Below are positions 54,510 to 64,000 of a DNA stretch of 64,000 nucleotides, one piece after another (position 1 is the stretch's first letter; each line of letters begins with the position of its first letter). The position numbers and the translations under genes are program-made. This DNA is from Astropecten irregularis (lineage: Eukaryota > Echinodermata > Asteroidea > Paxillosida > Astropectinidae), in NCBI GenBank assembly GCA_963971285.1, contig OZ020244.1, forward strand, positions 28,396,001-28,460,000, written 5' to 3'. A model generated the notes under the pieces. That model saw nothing but the letters and a program-made list of their open reading frames with translations. It searched no databases and was not told the DNA's origin.

Positions 54510-54777
54510 GAGAGCGTGCATGTGACGTCACTTGACAGCTTATCGGCCATTTTGGACGGCACGCGTACGCACACACGTCGCGTATGCGCGCACGCGTACG
54601 TACCAGACAGCATCATTATATGCACGCACTTCTGCGTCTGCGTACGCGTCCGGTTGATTTGCAAGCTACGCGAACACATGTGGGCTACATACACTGTACG
54701 TACGTGCATTATACATGTGTACAGCCTGCGTTGCCGTCCAAAATGGCGTCCTGATCACGTGACTGCACATCCTCTCT
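54510..54777. mobile_element. CpG-rich inverted-repeat insertion
   Basis: Ends GAGAGCGTGCATGTGACGTC and (inverted) GAGAGGATGTGCAGTCACGT, then GGCCATTTTGGACGGCACGC / GCGTTGCCGTCCAAAATGGC. The sequences flanking it (GGGAGCCAAGCATGACG on the left, CCAAATGTTCAGTATAGC on the right) are contiguous near the window start (70-115), so that region is a related empty site. Confidence 0.7.
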
Positions 54778-54779
54778 AA

Positions 54780-55840
54780 CCAAATGTTCAGTATAGCGGT
54801 GTTTGTTATAGTGCCATTCTACTGTAATACACAAAGCGATGACATATTCGCATGCATCTACATGTATATCTGTAGACGTGCCGAACCTCTCTATTGACAT
54901 ATTTACACTGCACTGTCTTCTTTTTGGTGAAGAACAGCCTTCAACATGGAAGAAATTGATTCAAGCAATCTACAACAGATACAAGAACTTCTCCAGTATG
55001 TGTAGGCACGCAGGGAATACTTGGGCAGTCATAAAACCGAATTATTTATGAATTTTAGAATGTAAAGATTCACTGTGAATTGTTTTATATAATTTATAAC
55101 CAAACGCAAGACCAATGCATGTTTTTTATGGTTTCATTTTGATAAATTTTGTATCATGTGAACATTTAAATGATATTATACTGTACACACATTATATAAT
55201 ATATAATTAATAAGTATCCATCATAATTAATGCAAGGTTATTAAAGTATAAGTTAATTAGGGTGGTTGTCTTTAGTTTGATTTGATGATACATGTGTATT
55301 TTAGTAGAAAATTACTAAAACATTCAGTGGTATTACTTTTTTTCATTTAATAACTAGAAACAACTGCTGCATTCAGCTCGTCCAGTATTACGAATTCTGA
55401 AGTAGATAATATTACGTCTACATTCAGTAGCAGTGCTATCAGCAGAAATACTAGTATTTCTTAGTACAATTTCAGTACAGATATATCCGCTTTCAAACAG
55501 TCTGTGTACATATTCATGTATGAACTTGAGCCATGCCCTTTAAAAAAAAAGATTTTACATTGTTTGAGGTGAAATGCTTTCATTTGAAGTCCATTTCAGT
55601 GTAGATTTTAGTTTTAATGAACGTTTGTGTATGTAGTTTTATAATCGTTTTATAATTTCCATAGTTTACCTTACAATTCACCCTATTCAATCATTGTACA
55701 TCTATTAAGTTCACCTTTGATCACCAACCAAGTATAAACAAATTTAAAGAATAAAGAACCCAATAAAAGTGATCAAAATTGACCAATTTTGCTAAATACT
55801 TGCTTGAAGTGTTATCAATATTGTTTTAATGGGGGTTTAC
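54780..55840. other. A/T-rich intergenic DNA; nothing recognised
   Basis: No exon, repeat family member or RNA gene was recognised. AATAAA hexamers occur (55751, 55762) but belong to no visible gene. Confidence 0.5.
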
Positions 55841-55842
55841 CA

Positions 55843-56560
55843 TCAATCACACACAGGCTTCATACGTACAGCTACCATCATCAATCACACACAGGCTTCA
55901 TACGTACAGCTACCATCAATCACACACAGGCTTCGTACGTACAGCTACCATCAATCACACACAAGCTTCATACGTACAGCTACCATCAATCACACACGGG
56001 CTTCGTACGTACAGCTACCATCAATCATATACAGGCTCCATACGTTCAGCTACCATCAATCACACACAGGCTTCATACGTACAGCTAGCTACCATCAATC
56101 ACACACAGACTCCATACGTACAGCTACCATCAATCACACACGGGCTTCATACGTACAGCTACCATCAATCACACACAGGCTTCATACATACAGCTACCAT
56201 CGATCACACACAGGCTTCATACGTACAGCTACCATCAATCACACACATGCTTCTTACGTGCAGCTACCATCAAACACACACATGCTTCATACGTACAGCT
56301 ACCATCAATCACACACAGGCTTCTTACGTGCAGCTACCATCAATCACACGCAGGCTTCATACGTACAGCTACCATCAATCACACGCAGGCTTCTTACGTG
56401 CAGCTACCATCAATCACACGCAGGCTTCATACGTACAGCTACCATCAATCACACGCAGGCTTCATACGTACAGCTACCATCAATCACACGCAGGCCTCAT
56501 ACATTTAGCTACCATCAATCACACGCAGGCTTCATACGTTCAGCTACCATCAATCAAACG
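55843..56560. repeat. 35-bp minisatellite, about 20 copies
   Basis: The unit runs CAGGCTTCATACGTACAGCT then ACCATCAATCACACA. Period is 35 bases throughout, with two units lengthened by about four bases (near 55875 and 56090). From about 56345 most units carry CACGCAGG in place of CACACAGG, so the array has two sub-blocks. The unit has no stop in the forward frames, which creates a misleading 272-codon open frame (55829-56647). Confidence 0.95.
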
Positions 56561-57610
56561 CGTATTTGTTTCACACCGTTGGACACTGAAAAGGGGTCTG
56601 ACACACACCCATTCTCTTATCCATCATGCTGTCGTGGTATGACCTGATGATCTTGACAAACTTCAGTGGACAGCTACCAAGGTTGAACAGCCGGACCACA
56701 GACGGTATCAAAAATTCTTTGTCAGGTCGACGAACATGATGTAGAGGTTCTGGTTCTGTTTCTGGCACTTCTCTTGCGGTTGATAAAAAGTGAAGATCGT
56801 GTCGATTGTTCCCTGTTCTTCCTGAAACCACACTGGCATTCATCGTCCATCAAGCGGTGTAGGACACGGTTCAGGATGAAGCGGGCCATGATCTACCCTG
56901 CAGTGTTCAACAGCAAGATGCCTCTGTGGTTGTCACACGATGCTCTGTCACCTTTGTTCTCGTACCAGATGAATGACGTTGGCATCCTTGAAGTCCTGTG
57001 GCACTGGCACTTCTTCCTAAAACTGCTGCATCAGCTCAGTAAGCTTGTCTGCCATGGCCTCCCCACTGACCAAGACGATCTCGGGTAGGTCCCATGCATC
57101 CGGGCTCGGTGCTTTGCAGATATGGAACTGCTTGATTGCTTTCCTCCAGTGTCAGGGGTTCATCAAGTGATGTCAAGACCGGACGCTGAATCATGTCTAG
57201 GCACTCTCTGGGATGGTCTGTTCACCAACTGACTGAAGCAGTCACATCACTGCTGTACAATGTCACACTTCTCAGTGACAATTGTGCCATCAGCTGATCA
57301 AACTGGTGCCATGGCATTCGATGAGGGGCCATAAACTGTCTTCAAGCCAGTAAAGAACTTCTTGGAACTTCATCTGCATACTGTTGTAACTCTGCCGCCT
57401 TGACCTCCAACAACTTGGCCTTCTGTCACAACTCAATCTGGACTTAGCTTCTGAGATGCTTGAAGCGGACGACATGCTTGTTTGTTGACGCCTTGTCATT
57501 GAGCCAGCTGCTGTGTGGGCTTCTTGCTTCTGTTTCAGTAGGCTGTTGATCTCTGTGTTGTTGCTATCAAACCAGTTCTCTTCGGATGTCCGAGTGTCAG
57601 CATAGCGGAG
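56545..57610 (-). pseudogene. Decayed LINE (non-LTR retrotransposon) reverse transcriptase
   Basis: On minus, fragments in shifting frames keep the order of a LINE reverse transcriptase: KTVYGPSSNAMAPV, SADGTIVTEKCDIVQQ, DFKDANVIHL, ARFILNRVLHRLMDDECQCG, LYIMFVDLTK, then FVKIIRSYHDSMMD and DPFSVSNGVKQ. FVDLTK is the remnant of the palm motif with the first catalytic Asp. Several stops and frameshifts make it non-functional. The family (CR1/L2/RTE-like) cannot be fixed. Confidence 0.75.
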
Positions 57611-59216
57611 TCATGGACTGTGTTTCTGAAGCTGCACTGTAACTACCTAGCTGTGATATCGTAAAGGTAACCTGTAGAATTAAGGGTCAATTATACTACC
57701 TTTTGTCATTAGAGTTTATACTCTACAGGCTTTGGTAATGATATATCAAGCCAGCATGTTTAGGCATATGCCACGGTGATGTGTTCAAGGCCAAAGGAAT
57801 ACCGGTAAGTAACTATCGCACTACTCGATGGTGTTTGTGTACATCACTGCAAACATGCATATTGACATGGAAGTAATTACAGGAATAACAAGAACTGTGT
57901 AAAACCAATGATCATTTCTGATCATCCTCCAGTAAGATTGTACGTAGTAGTCCAGCTACCTCTGGCTACTGCTAACCATGTCAACAATCCAATTGAATGC
58001 TTTTGACACTAACACTGACTGTCCCTTACACAGATAGTATAAGAATATTCAGTGTCAGACTTAAATACCTGCAGTTATACCATACATTCAATGAATACTA
58101 TATTCAAATGGCCATCCATGATTGTTCAAAGGCAGGTGTCAAAAGGAAAATTTTTCCAAAATAAAAAATTCTCTAGGTTCACCACATATTGCCATTCATA
58201 GCTGCAACTGCAACTTCAGAATGCCAAAAGAGCAAGCAGATGATGAAAAGCCAACAGTAAGCACAGCTTAACAACAATATCAAGAATTGAGCTATAATCT
58301 GGAATGGAATTAAAATAGATTTATTCTGAATACCAGTTTCAGCATAAATTATTACATCCTTGTATTAATTGATGTCTTGAGTTTGTTTAATTACTGTAAA
58401 TGTAGGTATATATAATTATACAATTTGTTTTTAATGGTATAATGTAATTAAACAAGGAATGCATACAGCTTATAAAAACAATCCAGGGATTGGAGGGGGT
58501 GGGGTCATGTACTTTCCCTCCAATTGGCAATAATCAATAATCAATAACTGAAAGAACTTAAAATATCCCAATAGCCGTTTCCAATAACTTCAATTTGCTC
58601 AACTCTTTTTAGAATGGGTAGAAAATGTATCTTAAAACATTTACATCATTGTTTTCTTATATTTTTCAGACATGGTGGTCGCTGGTTTGAATCTGACTCA
58701 AGTTTTCTTTGTTCACTTTTCAAAGACTTCAAATTCAGTCAATTTCCCTAGTGGTTATTTGATGAGAAATTGAAGAAGTTGAAAAGGCCTCAAAATGGCC
58801 CGAACAAGCAGGGGCCAAAATGTCCAGCTGATTGCTGAACGGTTTGCAAATTTTAAATTAAATTAATGCTGACATCGGCAAAACAGATAAATCTGAGAAA
58901 TTTCTCAATTAAGCAAAAGTTTGCACGATATTGTTTATGTGCTACCATAAAGATACATCAGAAATAAAATCATTTTCAGCTTTTAATCATTTTGCACATA
59001 AACAATAATATCATAAGCAAGCAGTAAACATAATCATGTTACCAGATAGCAATTAAGTAACAGTTAATTAAACAATAATTAAAAGCACTGATTCAGTTGC
59101 ATGTATAAAATGAGTAGACTAGCAAATTCAACATGTTGGGTAAATTATCAACACCATTCTCCAACGAGCTCTAGAGTGGTGAATGACACTTTAACCCTAA
59201 CCCTCTTGCATAACAC
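57611..59216. other. Intergenic; only a SINE tail recognised
   Basis: A fragment of the tRNA-like SINE (GGTCGCTGGTTTGAATCTGA, then TTTCTTTGTTCACTTTTC and TTTCCCTAGTGGTTATTTGA) is at about 58676-58770. Nothing else is recognised. Confidence 0.5.
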
Positions 59217-59360
59217 AATGGGAGACTTTGGAGAATCGGTCTTCAAGTCAACAGCGCACGCGCACGCAGTTGTGAACATGTGCGCATTGTGTTGTGCCTG
59301 CGCCGTTGTGCGTGCACGTGCGCTGTTGATTTGAAGACCAATTCTCCAAAGTCTCCCATT
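59217..59360. repeat. Hairpin MITE family 'AATGGGAGACTTT', copy 4
   Basis: AATGGGAGACTTTGGAGAAT at the left, ATTCTCCAAAGTCTCCCATT at the right: the outer 20 bases are exactly inverted, the best-preserved ends of the four copies. Confidence 0.85.
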
Positions 59361-59378
59361 TAACACACATTGTTTTTC

Positions 59379-59530
59379 CTGTGAAAAGTGTGGTATCCAG
59401 AAAACCACAATACACTGCAGTGTGGTTTCTGTGGTGATACATGGTTTATGATCCAGTTCACCTGTGGAGACTGTGGTAATGTATGGTAAGCAGCTTGTCT
59501 TGTGTGGTAGGTGCAGAGGGTTAGGGTTAA
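59379..59530. repeat. Dispersed repeat with TACCACAC / TGTGGTA motifs, copy 3 (inverted)
   Basis: Reverse orientation relative to 26843: GTGTGGTATCCAG, GTGTGGTTTCTGTGGTGAT, CTTGTCTTGTGTGGTA and AGGGTTAGGGTTAA. It starts 18 bases right of the hairpin MITE. Confidence 0.6.
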
Positions 59531-59539
59531 GGGGTCACA

Positions 59540-60790
59540 CTGTTGAAAAACAAAAAAAATTTGGAGATTCTGATCGAAAAGTCCCACACAATTGACTGAT
59601 TTGAATAAGCAACCCGAGGAATGTTTTACTTATTCTGTCATATTAGGGCGTGTAATCATAAGCAAATATTTGCAAAAATGTAAGCGGCAAGTTCAATTTC
59701 ACAAATCAAAACCTTTTACCTATAAACAGGCCTTCTTAGAGTTAGTATCATTTTAGAATTAAAATTAGGTCAATAATATGAAATCGCCTTGTCAAACTCC
59801 AATGTTTTGACATTAAAATAAAAGTTGCATTTGTAAGTAATATAATATGTAACCTTTATGTCAGTAATCAGTGTTTTCTAAATGTTGTTGTTAATAATTA
59901 TAAACAACTTGTGCTTTTACAACAAGGAACAAAAATTGGCTTTGCTTTTGGTTTTCAATTCAGCCAAGCCCATGCACGTTTTCATGCAACATGCATCTTG
60001 TAAAAAAAAAATCCTTAACAATTGGTAATTTCGATAAAAAATTTTTTCAAGAAAATGATTCAATACTGTAGTAGCAAAATGCCTCCAGATTTATACATGA
60101 ATTTTGTCATTTCAATTCAAGTTCAACCTAAAAATCCGAATCACTGAATCAATGAACTGCTTCACTATGAATTATTTTATTCTTGTGATAAAGAATACAT
60201 TATATTATAGCTTTTTGAAACAGTGAGTGAGTGACCAACATTTTAGGCTTCTCAAAATCATTCATGTGACATTTATACCAAAATGCGTTCTACAAAAATC
60301 ACCATGCAAAATGTCCAGCCTTTCCTGTCTAAAACTGAGTGAATTATTGTGCCGTCTTTGCAATATTTACATTCTTGGTTGATTTCAATTTCTTAAAAGT
60401 GGGCAGAATGCAATTTTGATGTCCTGAAATTTCTCAGTTTTTTGCCCACAAATATATTGCTGACTTGAGGTAGCCAAATTTTAACTATTGAAACAAATTC
60501 AGGAATTTCTCAATTTAAAATATAAATGATGTGAATTAGTTGTCATATGTGATATCTTTTAAAGGTTGGTAAACCTCTATGGCCAAGGGATGTTTCTTTC
60601 CTTTTTCCAATTCATATGAATTGTATCACAATCAAGGAATGCACCATAACATTGGTTTTCATCAAAAGATGAAAAATTCAGGAATTTTCATCAATGTATA
60701 ATGCATTTTGCGGACGCTGGAAGATATTCAGACGCTATTCAATAAAATATTAATATCATTTGTTGATCAACTGCACCAGTTGAACAGTAA
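59540..60790. other. A/T-rich intergenic DNA; nothing recognised
   Basis: No repeat family, exon or RNA gene was recognised on either strand. Confidence 0.5.
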
Positions 60791-60794
60791 ATCA

Positions 60795-60998
60795 GGGGCC
60801 GATTTAATAAAACTTATGACGCGTCGCAGAGTTAAGACGCATCCTTACTCTATGGATTCATCGCATCTATGCGACGTGTCGCAGCTATGACGCATCGCAA
60901 AACGAGTTGCGACGCATCGCAGCTATGACGCGTCAGAAAACAAGTTGTGACGCGTCGTTAACTGTGAGCAATAAGACGCACTTTGTGAAAATTGATGG
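60795..60998. repeat. MITE, 'GACGCGTCGCAGAG' subtype, copy 4
   Basis: Left GGGGCCGATTTAATAAAACT and GACGCGTCGCAGAGTTAAGA are clear. The core is expanded, with extra GTTGCGACGC units, and the right end (TTTGTGAAAATTGATGG) is worn. Confidence 0.65.
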
Positions 60999-61091
60999 CT
61001 AGTACTAATTGACATTTCCTCAAATTAATACAATAATATCAGACGGAGTGACTTTTCTGTATGGTGGGTTCAGAAACAATCTTTAAACATA

Positions 61092-61315
61092 GGGTCTTTA
61101 CGTAACCAGGCTTGAGGCTAGGCTTGGGACTTGTTTCGCTACCACCATTTGAGGCCTACAAAGTGAAACAAAGGGATTGGGCCACATGAAGAAGGGTCAA
61201 AGAAGGGTTCCAGCTTTGCTATGCATCTCAAGCCTTTCATTTCATTTAGGACACAAAATGGTGGTGGCAAAATAAATCCCAAGCCCAGCCTCAAGCCTCA
61301 TTTCATAACGGCCCC
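61092..61315. repeat. MITE family 'GGGCCTTTACGAAACC', copy 5
   Basis: GGGTCTTTACGTAACCAGGC at the left, CTCATTTCATAACGGCCCC at the right, core GGATTGGGCCACATGAAGAA. Confidence 0.75.
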
Positions 61316-61845
61316 AAGAAAGCCTTCAGAAGATAATTTGTCAAAATGCTTCCACCAGAAATTACAAATCATGCGAGTGTAATGGAACTGATATTAAAAA
61401 CATTCAATGTCTGATCGGTGACCTCGATCACCACCTCGATGACTGTAGATGAACAATCAAGGATGAATATGGTATAGCCCTTATTATATCATGCCTACAT
61501 AAATCCCAGACATCTGATTGGTAGATCTTGATCACATGTCAGTGTCACTATGTTATCCATACTAATGAACGGTACCCGTTCATTAGGTACCCGTTCATTA
61601 GTACTTTCGTGAGTTATTCTGCATTTTGACTTGTGATTACGGAACAGTCCACCTGTCACCTCATGAAATTATTCTTACCATTTTTTTTTGTACAGGTCAC
61701 CTCTCACGCTCCAAACTGAATAGAAATCCTAACCTGATTTGAGAGTGCGCATCCGATATCATCAGCAAATGATCGTCACTAACATACAATTCCTCGAGTC
61801 GGATCTGAATTTTCTTGATGGACCCAAGACTGTGAAGCCAATCCG

Positions 61846-61851
61846 TTTATT
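61846..61851 (-). terminator. Poly(A) signal of the right-edge minus gene
   Basis: AATAAA on minus (TTTATT on plus), about 105 bases downstream of the proposed stop codon at 61957-61959. Confidence 0.6.
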
Positions 61852-61956
61852 CAAGAGGTCTGTAGGGTGGTGAGCACAGTTTCTCCTTCGAGATGGACCT
61901 CAAGCCTCCTGGTTTGCAACGGTCCATGAACGGTAGATGGACTGGATGTGCCTTGG

Positions 61957-63452
61957 CTAACTGGGCATGATGGCGGGTAGGGAGGTCTGTGGAGGAGCTT
62001 GAATGGCCGCTACAAAAGTCAAACAAAGACAAACACCACATCATTTCATGTACAGACAGGATACCAAACGGTCCCGTACAAAATACAGTCAGCTAAAGAT
62101 TGGGTTTATATCCAGGAAGATCCTCGTGACCAACGTGAGAGGTCCTCCAAGGATTGGAGGCATCAAGCTCTCCTCACTCTAAGCATTATATATTCCAGGT
62201 CATTCTTCTGGTTGATGATCAGTTTACAGCAGTTTATGAAATGGTACATGATAACATTTTGAAGATAGTCTACAGATTGCTCTTGGAAGTATAATAATAA
62301 TAATGATACTTTGGGAGGCTAATCATTCTTATTCTCAGCTGGGGTGCTAAATTCCGAAGGATGCGGCTACAACCTGAGCGAGGTGCTGGCATTCATTAGA
62401 GCCCCAGGCTGCCAGCCACATCAACCCATACATGAATTCAAGGCACAGCCTGAAGTGTTTGATTGTTGTGAAGGGAGGAAAACCGGTGACCCTAGAGAAA
62501 AACCCTAATAGCATATAGGAGAGAACCAACGCACCACTCTACTCACATACGACCCAAGCCGGGATCAAACCCGGGCCACATTGGTGAGAGGCCACCTATG
62601 CTCCCAGATTAGACAGAAGAGGAAAGCCCAATGAATACAACGGAAGGACAGACAGTAACTACTAAGCTACAGAGACTGTGCAAGACAGCCAAGCTGCTCT
62701 TAGAAGACAACACCAAACGACCCCTGCCATTTACAAACATAACACAGGCATAAACCTCCAAGTTCAGCTTTTGGAGTCTTGTGTTTTGGCAAGAATCAAC
62801 AGCAAGACAATGTTAGAGAAATTTGACGTGAATGTGGATGGGACTCACCGGGAGTGTTGGTAGGTCCAGTCAGAGCTGGCTGGTCCTCTGATGCTGCTGC
62901 TGCTGCTTCTGAAACAGACAGGACGTAAAAATTGTAACAACATGGCTCAAGACACACAACTGTTCATTTTAGTAGTCAGGGAATTACAGTTTTCAATTTG
63001 AAATCAAGTCAAGAATTTAAGATACGAGGCAGTTTTGCAAAACTGAGATGCATAAGTCTTATTTCATCTTCTCTGTGAGCATCATAGCCCTCTAAAATGG
63101 CCAGCTAGCTTGTATCAAGGATTTCAGTCTTGGCAAGCTGAACGCCTCTTTTCAAATGTCAATATCCCGAGCAGACAACAATTTGTTTACTGCTCCAAAT
63201 TTGCTTTTCTTTCAAAATTAAAGTAAACGGCTTGCCAGAAACTTGTCAAGCATCCCTTCCTGATGATTTACATCTCACTTGCAAGTTTTAAGATGAAAAT
63301 CTCGAGGAGAATGGGATGCAATCGTCAGATCTATGCTTCTGATCAGTCTTACCTTCCTTCTCCTTGGTTTCTTCCTGTTCCTCGGTGGCTGTCTTGTCGG
63401 CTCGGAAGAAGATGCGAGCACTGCTCAGACTGTAGTACAGAAGATCAAACTC
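61957..63452 (-). CDS. Last three coding exons of an unidentified minus-strand gene
   Basis: Exons in reading order: 63452-63353, 62908-62849, 62009-61957, all with GT-AG borders on minus (acceptors GTTGCCAG, CTGTTTCAG, CTTTTGTAG; donors GTAAGAC, GTGAGTC, last exon to stop TAG). Phases agree. Product: [20 protein letters not shown], then a Glu/Lys-rich stretch, an Ala run (GCA repeats), [14 protein letters not shown], and the C-terminus [15 protein letters not shown]. The tail looks disordered; the first part may end a folded domain. Not recognised. The gene continues right of the window, converging on ABHD6. Confidence 0.6.
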
Positions 63453-63553
63453 CTGGCAACAAGACAAAAAAATAGGAGAAAAATATTTGAAAAATCTGAA
63501 AGATGTGGATTCATTTGTTTCATCACAATGATTTCTGCAATTAAAACAGACCT

Positions 63554-63704
63554 GGGGCCGATTTCATAACTGCTTTGAGATTATCGCTAAAGCCCGAATC
63601 CATCGCTAAACAAAAAATTGCTATGCAAAGTAGTGATCAATTTTCCTTTTAGCGATGGATTTGGGCTTTAGCGGTGATCACAAAGCGTTAGTGTGATCGG
63701 CCCC
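63554..63704. repeat. MITE, GGGGCCGATTTCATA-ended, 'TCGCTAAAGCCC' subtype
   Basis: GGGGCCGATTTCATAACTGC at the left, GTGTGATCGGCCCC at the right, inner pair TAAAGCCCGAATCCATCGCT / AGCGATGGATTTGGGCTTTA. Same outer ends as the other GGGGCC elements but a different core. Another element with GGGCCCAATTTCATCAATCT starts at 63706. Confidence 0.75.
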
Positions 63705-64000
63705 TGGGCCCAATTTCATCAATCTGCTTATCCCAGATTTTGCTCTTAAAATTCCCAGTCTTTGTTCACAGGATTAGTGCCAAATTTCAACACTACCCAA
63801 GTAAGCCAGAAGATCTTAATGATGTGAACTAAGCACAATTGGCAATTTCTCCCTCGTCCATGAAATAGAATCTTATAAGCGAAGAATTTCCTGCTTCCAT
63901 AAGAGCCAATTCTATGCTTACTGTAAGCAGAGCCATTAGATTTGGCCTAAGAGTGATGAGACACAGCAATCACCATACAAGGACTGATGATCAATCAATC

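Noticed and set aside
54161-54709. 182-codon minus open frame
   Set aside because: It is antisense to the last ABHD6 exon and runs into the CpG-rich insertion.
55843-56560. Regularly repeated array resembling CRISPR
   Set aside because: Units are directly adjacent with no unique spacers, and the DNA is animal.
55829-56647. 272-codon open frame
   Set aside because: It is the translation of the 35-bp minisatellite; all forward frames stay open because the unit lacks stops.

Overview
This is eukaryotic genomic DNA from an animal, probably a marine invertebrate deuterostome such as an echinoderm or hemichordate. The phylum is inferred from general character (spliced metazoan genes, one USP4/11/15-type gene, a dense and varied set of DNA transposons and MITEs) and is not proven. 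There are no bacterial operons. Almost all coding sequence is in short GT-AG exons separated by repeat-filled introns.

Layout: (1) 234-413 is the last coding exon of a plus-strand gene, probably a Glu/Leu/Phe/Val-type amino-acid dehydrogenase, with a poly(A) signal at 612. (2) About 640-7000 is intergenic and repeat-rich. (3) 7311-37983 is a complete 21-exon plus-strand gene for a USP15/USP4/USP11-type ubiquitin hydrolase. All intron phases chain without a break to 949 residues, with DUSP, ubiquitin-like and split catalytic domains and an intact Cys/His/Asp triad. (4) About 38-45 kb is intergenic, with many MITEs and one possible minus-strand exon. (5) 44966-54328 is a complete 8-exon plus-strand gene for an ABHD6-type monoacylglycerol lipase of 334 residues with an intact Ser/Asp/His triad. 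(6) About 54.5-61.8 kb is intergenic, with a 35-bp minisatellite and a decayed LINE reverse transcriptase. (7) 61846-63452 holds the last three coding exons of a minus-strand gene of unknown function that continues past the right edge.

Mobile DNA is the most striking content. USP intron 17 carries a full-length piggyBac transposon with an intact transposase ORF, TTAA target duplications and 14-bp terminal inverted repeats. It sits inside an older TTAA-flanked MITE whose uninterrupted relatives are in the same window. USP intron 11 carries a hAT-type element with a perfect 8-bp duplication (CATTATAG), and intron 10 a 2.4-kb element with inverted repeats of about 185 bp. Several families of palindromic MITEs recur in introns of both genes and between genes, and some are nested. 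A further group consists of tRNA-like modules placed in inverted orientation around a shared core.

The two complete genes are unrelated in function (ubiquitin editing and lipid hydrolysis) and nothing suggests they work together. I found no operon-like system, CRISPR array or other cluster.
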